Source: Cercophora sp. LCS_1 (Eukaryota; Ascomycota; Sordariomycetes; Sordariales; Lasiosphaeriaceae). From it: a stretch of 64,000 bases of DNA. Where the stretch lies: contig JAPZLL010000035.1 of NCBI GenBank assembly GCA_036250225.1, positions 1-64,000 on the forward strand. Direction: 5' to 3'. The position numbers were made by a program, and so were the translations under genes. Position 1 is the first letter of the stretch. Every line of letters begins with the position of its first letter. This document shows, piece by piece, positions 1 through 9,575 of this stretch. A model generated the notes under the pieces. The model did no database searches, had not been told where the DNA came from, and worked only from the letters and a program-made list of their open reading frames with translations.

Positions 1-136
1 CAAGGATTTGCTGGAGTTGGCTGGAAAGGGTATTGATTTCGTGCTGAAGGCCCTGTAGCGTAGGGCCTGAGGGCGCTGTAGGCTCTGTAACAGAGCCTTC
101 GACAGGCGTCATAATCGTATCCTCGGTGCTAGCCAT
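1..136 (-). CDS. Gag-like N-terminus of an LTR retrotransposon (cut by window edge)
   Basis: Read on the minus strand from the ATG at 136, an uninterrupted frame of 45 codons begins MASTEDTIMTPVEG and runs off the left edge. It is rich in Thr, Pro and Gln and then takes on a helical pattern (LQHEINTLSSQLQQIL), a common start for fungal retrotransposon Gag proteins. It sits about 480 nt downstream of a 5' LTR and primer-binding site in the same orientation, where gag is expected. No diagnostic Gag, protease or polymerase motif lies inside the window, so the assignment rests on position and composition. Confidence 0.55.
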   Translation of the reverse strand, partial: MASTEDTIMTPVEGSVTEPTAPSGPTLQGLQHEINTLSSQLQQIL

Positions 137-180
137 GCTGGAAAATCGATATCGTACAAGGTCGAAAATCGTAAGGTAGG

Positions 181-600
181 CCTGAAGTTCAGTGCCAATG
201 GTGCTGACTTGCTTCGATCGGAGGTGCCTGTAGGCTTGAAGTTCAGTGCCAACAGTGCTGGAGAATCGAATCGAGGTTGGTATAGGCCTGGAAGTTCCAG
301 GGTCGATATTGACGTCAGGATGCCGAAGATTGCTTCGATCAGAGGTGCTTGTAGGCCTGAAATTCAGTGCTAACAGTGCTGGATCGTAGCAGCTGAGTAC
401 CTGTGGCCCTGAAGTTCAGTGACCACAGTGTTGACTCAGTGGTAGTCGAGTACCTGTAGCCCTGAAGTTCAGTGACTACAGTGTTAACTCAACAGTGATC
501 GAGTACCTGTAGCCCTGAAGTTCAGTGACTACAGTGTTGACTCGACAGGCTTGGAGTGGCCGGAGGCCTATAGACCCTGAAATTCAGTGCCTGCAGAGCT
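181..600. repeat. Degenerate tandem repeat, about 52-bp period, in the retroelement leader
   Basis: The phrase CCTGAAGTTCAGTG, with small variations, recurs near 181, 234, 353, 409, 461, 513 and 575. The copies at about 409, 461 and 513 are the most regular, 52 bp apart, and share a downstream GACTACAGTGTTGACTC. The array lies between the primer-binding site and gag, so it forms part of the untranslated leader of the retroelement RNA. Confidence 0.75.
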
Positions 601-605
601 TCTCC

Positions 606-617
606 GGGCTCATAACC
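606..617 (-). other. Primer-binding site complementary to the initiator tRNA-Met anticodon arm
   Basis: Immediately inside the LTR the minus strand reads GGTTATGAGCCC with no spacer. This is the exact complement of GGGCTCATAACC, the conserved anticodon stem-loop of initiator tRNA-Met. Drosophila copia and yeast Ty5 use cleaved half-tRNA-iMet primers that anneal to this region rather than to the tRNA 3' end, so the same priming mode is inferred here. Confidence 0.7.
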
Positions 618-1060
618 TGTTAAAACAGGGTGCTGCCCACAGGGTTCGTAGTACGTAACCAGGCAGCTTACAGTGGGTTTACCCACTGTAATACGCAGCG
701 GAAGACTTGTGCGGAAGCAAAGAGTGACTGAGGGTCTATTGACTGTTGCTTGCTTGAATCAACTATTTACAAAGGAAAGAAGGCCTATATTTATAGGCAC
801 AGAAGGCCTGGGGGCCTTCTGTTCCAGAGGATTCTGTGGGCCAAACACTGACGTAATGCACTGGCAATCTGGAAGATTCGGTGAGCCACAAAACCTCGTG
901 TTCTGTAAGTGGGTCCCATGGTGCGGCAGCCACTGTGGGGCCACAAGTGGGCCTGTGGGCCCACTGTGGCTTAGTGCCTTGGCACCCCCACCACCACTGC
1001 TGCAAAGCAGCAGTGCTGTTAGCCACCAGTTACAGGGCACTGGTAGCTATTAATTCAACA
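618..1060 (-). repeat. 5' LTR of the copia-like element
   Basis: This 443-bp block recurs in the opposite orientation at 2626-3093 with high identity. Its ends are TGTTGAATTAATAGC and CCCTGTTTTAACA. It contains an 11-bp stem hairpin (TTACAGTGGGT, 2-nt loop) at 669-692 and many short GTGGGCCCAC-type palindromes. An ATAAATATAGGC-like TATA stretch lies near 783-800. Open frames in this block are LTR shadows and not genes. Confidence 0.85.
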
Positions 1061-2625
1061 ATAAGATAGCTCTAGACTATTAGATATCTATATAATAGCC
1101 CAATTGATCTTATATTTAGGATTAACTTTTTTAAGTTTATTCTGGTATTAATTAATAAAGGCAGGATAATATAGTTTATTTCGGTGTAAGGCCAAATATA
1201 TAATAACGAGATCCAATTGTATAAAAAATTTTTTAGCAATCTTGAGATCCTGTTTGGGGATAATATTAGACTTATTAGGCTTCCCTTTCCGATTAATAAA
1301 CGGCTTAAGGATATACTTATTGTAGTTGTAGTGGATTAGGCTAATGTTTAATATATAATTATAGATGTGGTAGGTGGGGTAAATATAACCTTTATAGCTA
1401 TAGAAGTAGTACTGGACTTTCTTCCATTTATTATATTTAAACCCTTTCCTTTGGAATATTTACTAAAAGGTGGATATAGTTAGAATAGAGGACTGTAAAT
1501 GATTTATATTCTCTTCCTCTTTTTTAAAGTGAACTATTTTCTGTCCTCTGATCCAAATAGTAGGGCCCCAAAAATGGACAACTGGTTATTGATGAGAAGT
1601 TGGGTTTTTAATAAGTATAACCCTGTATTTATAAAGTTTGAAGTTCTCAAAAGTTACTGTTAGTTCTTTAAAGTCTTCTTTGGTTATATAGGGCTTGCCG
1701 GTCGAGGTTGTCCTTAGTGCAATTCTTGATTTAATGTGTAGTATTTTGAGAAAGTCCCTATTTATATTTTTATTAGGGATGGACCTTAGTTGAGATGGGT
1801 AGTTGAGATTTTTGGATGTGTCCTTTATAGGATTAATAAATGGAGGTCTTTCTAGCCTTTTCCGATTGCTGAAAATATAGCCTCCTATTGCAAAAGTATA
1901 TAGCCATTTACGAAACTTGCCCTAGGGCTTCCTCCTTAGCTCTTTATCTATTGTATTTTATTGGATTCGGATTATGGTGTAAACGAGGTCATTAATAGTG
2001 TTATAAAAGTTGTGGGATGCAGCTTTGTATTGATCTTTGTAGTTGGGGTTTGGGATTTCGGCCAATAGTTTATTATATTCCTTGAGGGCTGCCTTGAGAC
2101 TGTGAGGGCGATTATCGATTAGACGACTATAGAAGCGGTGGAGGGCTTTAAAAGGGCGCTCCTTTTGATTAGGATTATAGTGCTTTTAGTATTCCTTTAT
2201 CCATATTTTATACTTATCCCAATTGAATAGTTATACTTCCTTTTTATTTCAATGTATTTCCGCCTTAACCTGGCAACTATACCATTTTAGCCACTTTATA
2301 TATTTCTGTTTGTTGTTAAGGTTGAAATTGGTGGTGTAGTTGTTGAAGTGTCCAAAGTATTTCGAGATCCATATTCCGCTAAATAGCTCCTCGCTATTTA
2401 TATTGCTCTCTTTGACCGACGGAAAGGTTATGGGGTTAGATATTTTGCTTTACCCAGAGGGGGAACGATTGCTTCGATTGGAGGGTAAACGGTCACTTTT
2501 TGGGCTCGGACTAATAGACCCTTGTAATTGTTCGATTGAGCTCAATAGTATTACTGGTTTGGGCTTTGGATCTCTAGTTCTCTTTGGTGCGTTGTTCCGT
2601 ACTGTACGAAATTCTTAATTATTAT
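1061..2625. other. AT-rich, RIP-like decayed repeat sequence
   Basis: Between the two oppositely oriented LTRs lies very AT-rich DNA dense in TpA and stop codons in most frames. Read on the minus strand, about 1650-2340 gives a broken frame with conserved-looking pieces (see separate entry). No terminal repeats were found. The solo LTR was inserted into this older sequence, because similar AT-rich DNA continues beyond 3093. Confidence 0.6.
1650..2340 (-). pseudogene. Decayed, unidentified transposon-type coding relic
   Basis: One minus-strand frame yields protein-like pieces joined across several stops. In order they are FGHFNNYTTNFNLNN, KQKYIKWLKWYSCQVKAEI, FKALHRFYSRLIDNRPHSLK and LKEYNKLLAEIPNPNYKDQY, then a further 20 or so residues. 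Composition is Lys/Asn/Tyr-rich, as expected after C-to-T decay. I cannot place the family; a retroelement Gag or an unusual transposase are both possible. The frame lies beside retroelement LTRs but may belong to a different, older element. Confidence 0.4.
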
Positions 2626-3093
2626 TGTTGAATTAATAGCTACCAGTGCCCTGTAACTGGTGGCCAACAGCACTGCTGCTTTGCAGCAGTGGTGGTGGGG
2701 GTGCCAAGGCACTAAGCCACAGTGGGCCCACAGGCTCACTTGTGGCCCCTGAACCCCCTGTGGGGCCCTGCCCCACAGTGGCTGCCACACCATGGAAGCC
2801 ACACACAGAATACGAGGTTCTGTAGCCCACCGAATCTTCCAGATTGCCAGTGTATTACGTCAGTGTTTGGCCCACAGAATCCTCTGGAACAGAAAGCCCC
2901 CAGGCCTTCTGTGCCTATAAATATAGGCCCTCTTTCCTTTGTAGATAGTTGATTCAAGCAAGCAACAGTCAATAGACCCTCAGTCACTCTTTGCTTCCGC
3001 ACAAGTCTTCCGCTGCGTATTACAGTGGGTAAACCCACTGTAAGCTGCCTGGCTACGTACTACGAGCCCTGTGGGCAGCACCCTGTTTTAACA
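2626..3093 (+). mobile_element. Solo LTR of the copia-like family with 5-bp target duplication
   Basis: This 468-bp copy matches the LTR at 618-1060 in inverse orientation, starting TGTTGAATTAATAGC and ending CCCTGTTTTAACA. It is flanked on both sides by ATTAT (2621-2625 and 3094-3098), a perfect 5-bp target-site duplication. No internal element sequence follows, so it is the product of LTR-LTR recombination. It is about 25 bp longer than the left LTR because of an extra CCTGAACCCCCTGTGGGG-like segment near 2750-2770. Confidence 0.9.
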
Positions 3094-3900
3094 ATTATAT
3101 AATGTCCAATGGGAGTATTGAAATGGGCTTCCTAGTAGTGTTTTTGTTATGGTAATATTTCGATTGGAGGGAGGGCAAGTGCCTAGGAGTAATGCTCCTT
3201 TTTTATGGAGTTGGTTAACTGCTTTTATTAATTCCTTTGTAAAGGCTTAAAGGGCCCACTATAACCCTGACTATTTTTTAATTAGTAAGACTGCACTGAG
3301 AAGAATATATAGTATTAACTATATTCCTTTTTTAATGAAACGCAAGGTTATTAGGGCAATGCGAGCAGTAAGTCCAGTGTCCTAGCCCTAGTTAATTTGC
3401 GCCTCAATGAATATTAGTAAAGCTGAACCTGGTTGAGATTGGTCTGTGGGAAATAAAGCTTTCCTCCAATCCCAGTTGCGCGGGTCCGTTTAATTAGGGG
3501 AAGAACCAAATCGGGGTGATTGAACGGCAATTACCCGGACATTTTTCGTAAGAGGGGGTTGGCACCCGTTTTTCGCGCTCGACTATGGTTTGACTGTAGT
3601 ATCGATACGTCGAACTATAGAATTTTTCGCGACTGTGGAGAACACCGGCCTGCCTGACTGAACAGTCCAAAACGGTTTGATCGGAGGGGGTCGTTTTTGC
3701 TAGGTGGCCACTTGTTATTGTTTATATTGATGATAATAATGATGTTGGTGATTTCTCTAGTTTTCTAAAGTCGCGTATAACGGCAAATAGATAGTCGTAC
3801 GTCTTTTAATGCGGGTGTTTGGTTTTGGTACGACAAAAGAAATGTTGTATTTGTTAATATAGGGGGATTCTGACCGGTTTGGACAGGCTGCTGAGCAGCT
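3094..3900. other. AT-rich to mixed sequence without a recognisable gene
   Basis: The stretch continues the older repeat interrupted by the solo LTR, then turns gradually more GC-balanced after about 3400. I see no frame with protein-like composition and no RNA gene. Confidence 0.5.
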
Positions 3901-4320
3901 CCCCGAATTAGCCCCCATTTAAACTGGTAATGAACAGCACACACAGAACCCAGCGGTCGGCCTGGAAGGCCAACCTATAAGTAGGCCTTCCTCTGATTGG
4001 AGGGAGGCATGTGAATAACGTAGGATAATAACGTAGAAAGACGACGTAGGATAACAACGTAGGAACACAACGTAGAAAAACAACGTAGGAAAAACGACAA
4101 CGCACCTCGTCACCCTCAGAACTTCGCCATGGTGGTGAGTTGTTCTGTTCAATCTAAATCTGAGGCGCTGGCGCAACACTTATGTCCAGGCGTCACGTGC
4201 CAAGCACGTGACAGCCTGTCGCTCACCACCGTGACTATATACAAAAACGGAAAGGCAACCACAGGCCAGCTCTCCTTAGCCGTCACCCCAAGTCAGTATA
4301 TATAGAGGTGGTGGGCTATA
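3900..4320. repeat. Possible decayed LTR or promoter-like repeat with AACGTAGG array
   Basis: About seven copies of ACGTAGGA/ACGTAGAA at 12-18-bp spacing fill 4017-4095. They are followed by a CACGTGCCAAGCACGTG inverted pair near 4195-4212 and TATA-like stretches near 4235 and 4300. On the minus strand, TGTTGCGCC at about 4170 down to about 3930 could be an LTR, but I see no confirmed terminal match, target duplication or primer site. Confidence 0.3.
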
Positions 4321-4479
4321 TTTTGAGGATATTATTTTAGGGAAGATATATTCCGGCCTAGGCTAAAATTAGTAACTAACCACCATTTAAAACGCATATA
4401 ACTTACTGCTTAATATCCTTCCCTTTACACACTCACCTCTTAACCTTTAGTTTAAGTTTGGGTCTACCATCTTTCCACC

Positions 4480-5285
4480 CGATAAAGAGGACGAAATCCT
4501 AGTATAATTAGGTTGAACCCATTAAAGGAGCTAGCATAACTACTTACTTTATACTTTGCCTAACACAATTCCTAAAGGCGGGCTAAATTAAAGTAGTACG
4601 TATTGAATAGATTGGCATTATTAATACAGAATCCTTCATACACATAGTTATAATGATCTCTGAACCACAACTACTCTTGCAAAATGACGTAATTTTCGAT
4701 CATTAGGAACGCTTAGTCCTTATGGAGGTCCTTTAGGCCGAGCTTCTGAGCTAGTTCCCCTTGAATATACTGTGCTGGTTAGTATCTTGGCTCATTACTA
4801 GGTTATAGCTATACATACTGGTACTATTAACTACTTAATATTTAAGGGTATCTCCAGATTATAATATTGTTCTCAAGCATTATAAAATCGGCGTATAGTA
4901 CCTCTCAGGCTGTCGGGGGTTGGTAGTTCGTCCTCTTCATCGAGCTTGCCTTTCGTCCCGAGAGCTATAGTTTTAGTAAAATGCTTTATAACCTATATAT
5001 TTCGAGGATTTGAAGGCCCATATTTTCTTTCACATCTAAATTATATTAAATCTTGGTTTAAACTATATACGCAATGGTCACTTACGAATGCCACACTGCA
5101 AGTGCATATGAATAGCGGTTTTTGCTTTTAGGTCTCAGATTCTTGCGAACCGCGCGAGAGTCGATCTTGGAGCGGTCTTCTGTGAGACCTCTCTTTACCG
5201 CCAGCTCAATAATAGTATTGGCTGACTTGAAGGATATTTCGAGCTCCATATCTTTGCGTTTTGTCAAGGGTAGTGATGAGTTCAA
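4480..5285 (-). pseudogene. Decayed FluG/DUF3435-type gene (tyrosine-recombinase-like family)
   Basis: The upstream part (minus strand from about 5285) reads KDMELEISFKSAN, GLTEDRSKIDSRAVRKN and RPKSKNRYSYALAVW. After a frame change, the downstream part gives TKGKLDEEDELPTPDSLRG, IRRFYNA, YYNLEIPLNIK and a LGLKD / MIENYV / LQE / LFNT / CQAKYKVSSYASS series, with several stops. From memory this order (SLRGTIRRFYNAWERYYNLEIP, then an IENYVQMQEQLW-like block) is typical of the large fungal FluG-domain/DUF3435 family, which is related to the tyrosine recombinases that mobilise Starship elements. The relic is AT-rich, frameshifted and non-functional. No intact recombinase is visible. Confidence 0.65.
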
Positions 5286-5346
5286 AGCATTAAACGATAG
5301 AAGAATGTGTGCAGTTAGTTTTGGCGCGAGATGTGGAGGGAAAAGC

Positions 5347-5644
5347 TAGATGAAGGCGAGAACCATTCGCTTTCGAAAAGGGGGGACTAATTTGGCCGTT
5401 TTTATGTATGGGACCAATTCTGGGCTCGCTCGGCTAGACTTGAAGTAGTTGTTCATGCTGTGGCGCAGCCTTCCGGAAATGGCTCTTGGGGTGAGCAAGC
5501 CTGAGCAAAACCTGAGCCAATCCTGAGCCGGCCTGAGCCGGCCCTGAGCCGGGGTGAGCGACGTCACGTGGGCGAAGGGCGAAAAAGGAAATTTTGTGTC
5601 CCCAGATTCGTCGCACAAAACACATAATTCTGGCCCTTGCCATC
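5347..5644. other. Intergenic spacer with CCTGAGCC short repeat
   Basis: About seven irregular copies of CCTGAGCC/CTGAGCAA lie at 5494-5560, just before a GTCACGTGGGC E-box-like site. No gene is visible. It forms the 3' flank of the ankyrin gene. Confidence 0.6.
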
Positions 5645-7114
5645 CTAGCCAAAGAGCGCATGCTCATACCTGTCGCTGTAGGTAGGCTCGGTGTGTTTTC
5701 GTCGCCTCCACCAGACCGTGTCCCTCTTTGCATCGAGCAGCCTCTGAACATACCACTCGCCGCCACATACCGCAGCCCATGCCATCGGTGAAAGTCGATA
5801 GTTATCCTTCGTGTTCAGGCTCACCCTGCCAGTGTCAAGAAGGAGATTAACAGCGGCCCTGTTCCTCGCTCGCAACGCCCAAACCAACGCCGTCATCCCC
5901 TGGTCGTCTCGGGCATCGAGGTCGACATCCCCGATATCCAACTCGTCTTCGATAGCCGACCTATCATTCCGCATCACGGCCAGCATCAACGGCGTGAAAC
6001 TCTCCTGATGTCCGTTAATCGCCGACCACAGGTTGTCCTCCGGTGCAAGAAGCAACCTGGCGATTTGCACATGGCGCCTTTTCGCCGCTGACACGAAAGC
6101 CGCCCTCCTCCGCTCGGGCTCATACAATGCCGCACTCTCCAAGCTCATGAGCAGTTTGACAACCTCCAGCAACCCATACTTTGCCGCATATTGTAACACG
6201 CCCGGTCCATCCCTCATGAAGAGATCCACCAGATTCATGGCATGCGACTTCTTCCCTTTATACCACCGCCCTTTTCCCTTGACCAAACCATCACCATCCA
6301 CCCTCCCGCCCAAACTACTCACAACCTCGCCAAACCTCTCCCTCGCCCCGTTAAAATGGCCAGCATCCCTCAACAGCATGCCAACATGAAATGCCCTCCG
6401 CGTTCTATCGGTACCCAAATCCTCCACCACCTCATCAGCCCACCTCCCCTGGCCACTACCAAAACCCATACACCGCCAGGCAATCGTCAGCTCATACGCG
6501 CCGCCCTCCAGCTCCCAATACCAAAGCCGGTCATCACCCTCCATGACGCAAACCAAAGTCGCGTAATCACCGTGCATCCTCACAATAACAGGCCGTCCCA
6601 TGGCGTTGATCGCGATCACCGCGTCTCCGACGCGAATCGGATTTTCCGTCGGGGATTTGATCGATTCGGTCGTTCGTCCGGGACAGATTGTCGTCCAGTC
6701 GATGCATACCTCCTCCAAGTCGACCGACACAGAGGCGACGAAGCCGATGATGCGGCATTTTGAACGGATGACGGCGATGCCTTTGTCGGGGAGCGTGGTG
6801 ATGGGTATTTCAATTGCTGGCGCGTTCCGGTGGAAGAGGGACCGGAAAAGGATGTCCCAGGTGAGGTGTTGAGGTGTTGGAGAGGAGGGAGGGAGGCCAA
6901 AGGTTGCGTAGACGCTTGCGAGGAGGGCCTCGCGGAGAGGGATGGGCGCCTCTTCATCTTTGGCTTTAACATGGTCATTGTTGATTTTTAGATCTTCCTT
7001 GTCGGCTTTGGTGGTGGTGGGGGTGTCGGGGACCGAGTTTGCCGTCAGGGTGGATTGGGAGGAGCGAAGCGACCAGCGGAAGGGTGACGAGACTGAGCGG
7101 CGGGGTGATGGCAT
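5645..7114 (-). CDS. Ankyrin-repeat protein
   Basis: This single exon encodes 489 aa, starting at the ATG at 7114; the frame stays open slightly upstream only through GTG codons. The first 60 residues are Ser/Arg/Thr-rich and probably disordered. A globular region of about 230 residues that I cannot name follows. Residues from about 310 onward form ankyrin-type units with recognisable signatures (GLLEVVKLLM, RHVQIARLLL, TPLMLAVMRND, GMTALVWALRARNRAAVNLLL). No signal peptide or membrane segment is seen, so it is probably cytosolic or nuclear. Its neighbour encodes a Helo-like-N protein, a pairing often seen in fungal recognition loci. Function is unknown. Confidence 0.8.
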   Translation of the reverse strand: MPSPRRSVSSPFRWSLRSSQSTLTANSVPDTPTTTKADKEDLKINNDHVKAKDEEAPIPLREALLASVYATFGLPPSSPTPQHLTWDILFRSLFHRNAPAIEIPITTLPDKGIAVIRSKCRIIGFVASVSVDLEEVCIDWTTICPGRTTESIKSPTENPIRVGDAVIAINAMGRPVIVRMHGDYATLVCVMEGDDRLWYWELEGGAYELTIAWRCMGFGSGQGRWADEVVEDLGTDRTRRAFHVGMLLRDAGHFNGARERFGEVVSSLGGRVDGDGLVKGKGRWYKGKKSHAMNLVDLFMRDGPGVLQYAAKYGLLEVVKLLMSLESAALYEPERRRAAFVSAAKRRHVQIARLLLAPEDNLWSAINGHQESFTPLMLAVMRNDRSAIEDELDIGDVDLDARDDQGMTALVWALRARNRAAVNLLLDTGRVSLNTKDNYRLSPMAWAAVCGGEWYVQRLLDAKRDTVWWRRRKHTEPTYSDRYEHALFG

Positions 7115-7557
7115 TGTCACCACGGTCCGTCGGCGGACGACCTAAGGCTCGGTGCTTGTTGCGCGCGTTGGTTCGTGTTTTCGTGTGACCTGTGATTGTG
7201 TTGCATCGTGGTTCTGAGGGGGAATTGGTTTTGGGCTGATGAGCTGAGGTTATTTGCTGTCGCGGGACAGATGCTGCAAAGGCCTTGTGCACGGCGGCTG
7301 AAACTCCAGTGGTCTGTGTCGGAAATCTCCGCCACTTTAAAATTCATGCAGCGTCATGGGGGTGATTGGTCGCTATAAATAGGTAGGCACTGCGCTGACC
7401 AGCAGTTAATTGCCCTTGAATTCCCAGAAATAGTATCGGTTTAGTTAATCTGTCGCAGGAAAGGGACTAAGGAGTTCTTGGATATCCAATGGAATACGCA
7501 CTGCAAAAGGATAAACATCGACACAACTTAGATGCCTTCCTTTGCTTCTCCCGCCAA
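7115..7557. other. Intergenic region upstream of the ankyrin gene
   Basis: This is the promoter side of the minus-strand ankyrin gene and the 3' side of the next minus-strand gene. A TATA-like CTATAAATAG lies at about 7374-7383. Nothing else is supported. Confidence 0.4.
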
Positions 7558-9575
7558 TCATTGACTTTCGATGTTGGCCAAACCTCCAGACGACCCTGCT
7601 GGAAACATAAGGTCGTCCATGTTGGAGCCATAGTCCTTCAGCGCTCCGACGGCGACAGCCCACCGCGACTGGGAGATCCCATCGCTACAAGTGTTGACAT
7701 TTTCGAAATATCTGGCCGTTGCTTTCAGCGTGACACCAGGAAGAGGCTCGTTGAAGGCCAAGAGGCTGTCTGCGTTGGTTGAAGCCCTTGTCGGTGGTTT
7801 GTTGTCTTGACCGACGTCGGTGGCACCAAGCGAAAACCCCTCCCACGGCGATAAACCTTTTCCATGTTCTTCGTCCTCTATTGGTCTGAAAGTAGCCTCA
7901 GTCTCGGGAACGTGGCTTTGGGAGTCGGCATCACGGACGCCGCCCGCGGCACCGTCGAGAAACCAGTAACGCCTCATTTTCTGTTTCCAGTCCTCCCCAT
8001 CGTAGAGGACTTTCATGTCGGCGCTAGGGTCAATGGGAACTGGCGGAATCTCCCACGGTCGTAACTCTCTAGTGGTTGGTAGCCGAGGCGTCGTCAGCCG
8101 AAACGAACTGACAAAAATCTGCCTGTGAAGTTCCACGTATTCGGGGTAGGCGTCTAGCGTTTGAAAGAGCCAAATGTTGATACGCAATGCCCAGTTGCGG
8201 TCACGCTCCTCCTTTGACAGATTTGATCGTGACGCCAGAATTTCGAGCCAGCGACGCTGCTTCTCTGACAATTTATCAACGACTCCGTACCATGTCTCGA
8301 GTGTTTCTTCAGTGACCCCAAAAGCAGTTTCTACCTGTTCGACATCTTTGCCGAGATCCTCTCGGACGCAAAACTGACGAATAGCGAAGAGCCGTCGAGC
8401 GAGCCTCCGCATCTTAGCTTCGCGACGCTTTTCATCTGCCGTACTGACCCCTGAGCCGGCCGGGATGGATGTCTTTTGCTGGCTTACGGCATCTTGAAAT
8501 CGGCCAAGAAGTTGCCAGGCCACGATCATGGAGACATACTCCGACACCAAAGGCGGGTACAAATGCCGTACACTCTTGCTAATGGTGTTGGTTACTTGAA
8601 GTAGCGGCTCAAACTCGGCCTCGTGTTCCACGTGAGGCTTGGGGTTACTTCCTGCGGAGGAAACAGAGACACCATCCGAATCTACCTGTGCACTGATTTC
8701 CACCCCCCTGGCCTGACTGGGCCGCTTTGCCGCCGACTTCGTAGGAGGGTTCTGCGCTGAAGGGTGGCGATTTTTGGTGCGGGTTTCCTGATCGTCTTTC
8801 GTGCTCTGAGACGAAGTCGACGAAACGAAATCCAACAACATGGATCTCAGATCGTGAAACTCTCCTTTCAGGGAATTGATCCCAGACGAAATGTCATCGA
8901 GCTTCCTAGACGAGGATCTCGAATGTGAAAGGACGGAGTTGCTTGAGCTTGAAAGCTCGTCCAGTTTCTCTGCCACTTTTGATGCCTCCCTCGTGACAAG
9001 CTCAACTGCGCTGTGAACATCTGAGCTGATGCTGTCGAGCATGATATTATTGTCAATGTCAAGCTCCCTGAAGTTGGGTCAGCTCCTCCATGGTTTTGCA
9101 GAGACAGTGTAGCATCGACGAACCGACCGACAATGTCCAAGGACATGCTGATCTTATCCTCATAAAAGGCAAGCCTTTCCTTGATCGTCTTGGAACCCAC
9201 CTTCTGTCGCGTCAGCCTAGAAAAGAGGTCCTTAGTTCCGGTCTTGCTCCCAGACTTAGTCCCAGCAGAAAGTGGTTTTGCGAGATGTCGTCCCCGCTCT
9301 AGCCACTCCTTGATCTCATTTGTATAGTCCTCGAGCTGTATCTGCAGAGACGACAGTACCATTCCACAACTTGAGCTCGGGTGCAGCTTTTGGGCATTTT
9401 TGGCCAATTCTTCGACGCTGAGTAGAAGGCTCTCGGAGGAAGCTAGATCGGCGGCGAATTGTCTATGTCCCGTCTGATCACTGTGCTCGGCGACGATCCC
9501 TTGGAGTTTGTCGAAAAGCTGAATCCCGAGGGCTGCCAACCCAGCAATGCTGGCCGCAACCGCGAGGGCCTCCAT
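7558..9575 (-). CDS. Protein with fungal STAND/Helo-like N-terminal domain
   Basis: Two exons (9575-9124 and 9067-7558) encode 653 aa. The 56-nt intron has GTTCGT at the donor, CTGAC as branch and CAG as acceptor, and joins phase 2 cleanly into the long second frame. The N-terminus MEALAVAASIAGLAALGIQL is the hydrophobic start typical of the fungal N-terminal (Helo-like) domain found on STAND/NLR and HET-related proteins. A Ser-rich, coiled-coil-prone linker follows, and then about 350 residues that I cannot assign. No NACHT or NB-ARC P-loop and no repeats are seen, so it is not a full NLR. A role in fungal recognition or cell death is an inference from the domain only. Confidence 0.78.

Larger units (their letters stand above)
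1..1060 (-). mobile_element. Copia-like LTR retrotransposon, 5' part only
   Basis: In minus-strand order the element shows a 443-bp LTR (1060 to 618), a primer-binding site abutting the LTR, a leader with about 52-bp tandem repeats, and the start of a Gag-like frame. The LTR begins TGTTG and ends AACA, obeying the TG...CA rule. The superfamily call rests on the half-tRNA primer site and the TGTTG start, both typical of Ty1/copia elements. The polymerase order, which would settle it, lies outside the window. The outer flank reads ATAAG, which should reappear at the far end as the target duplication. Confidence 0.75.

Noticed and set aside
618..3093. A DNA transposon with about 450-bp terminal inverted repeats
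   Set aside because: Each repeat has LTR ends (TG...CA), one carries its own 5-bp target duplication and the other has a primer-binding site and Gag-like frame. They are two LTRs in inverse orientation.
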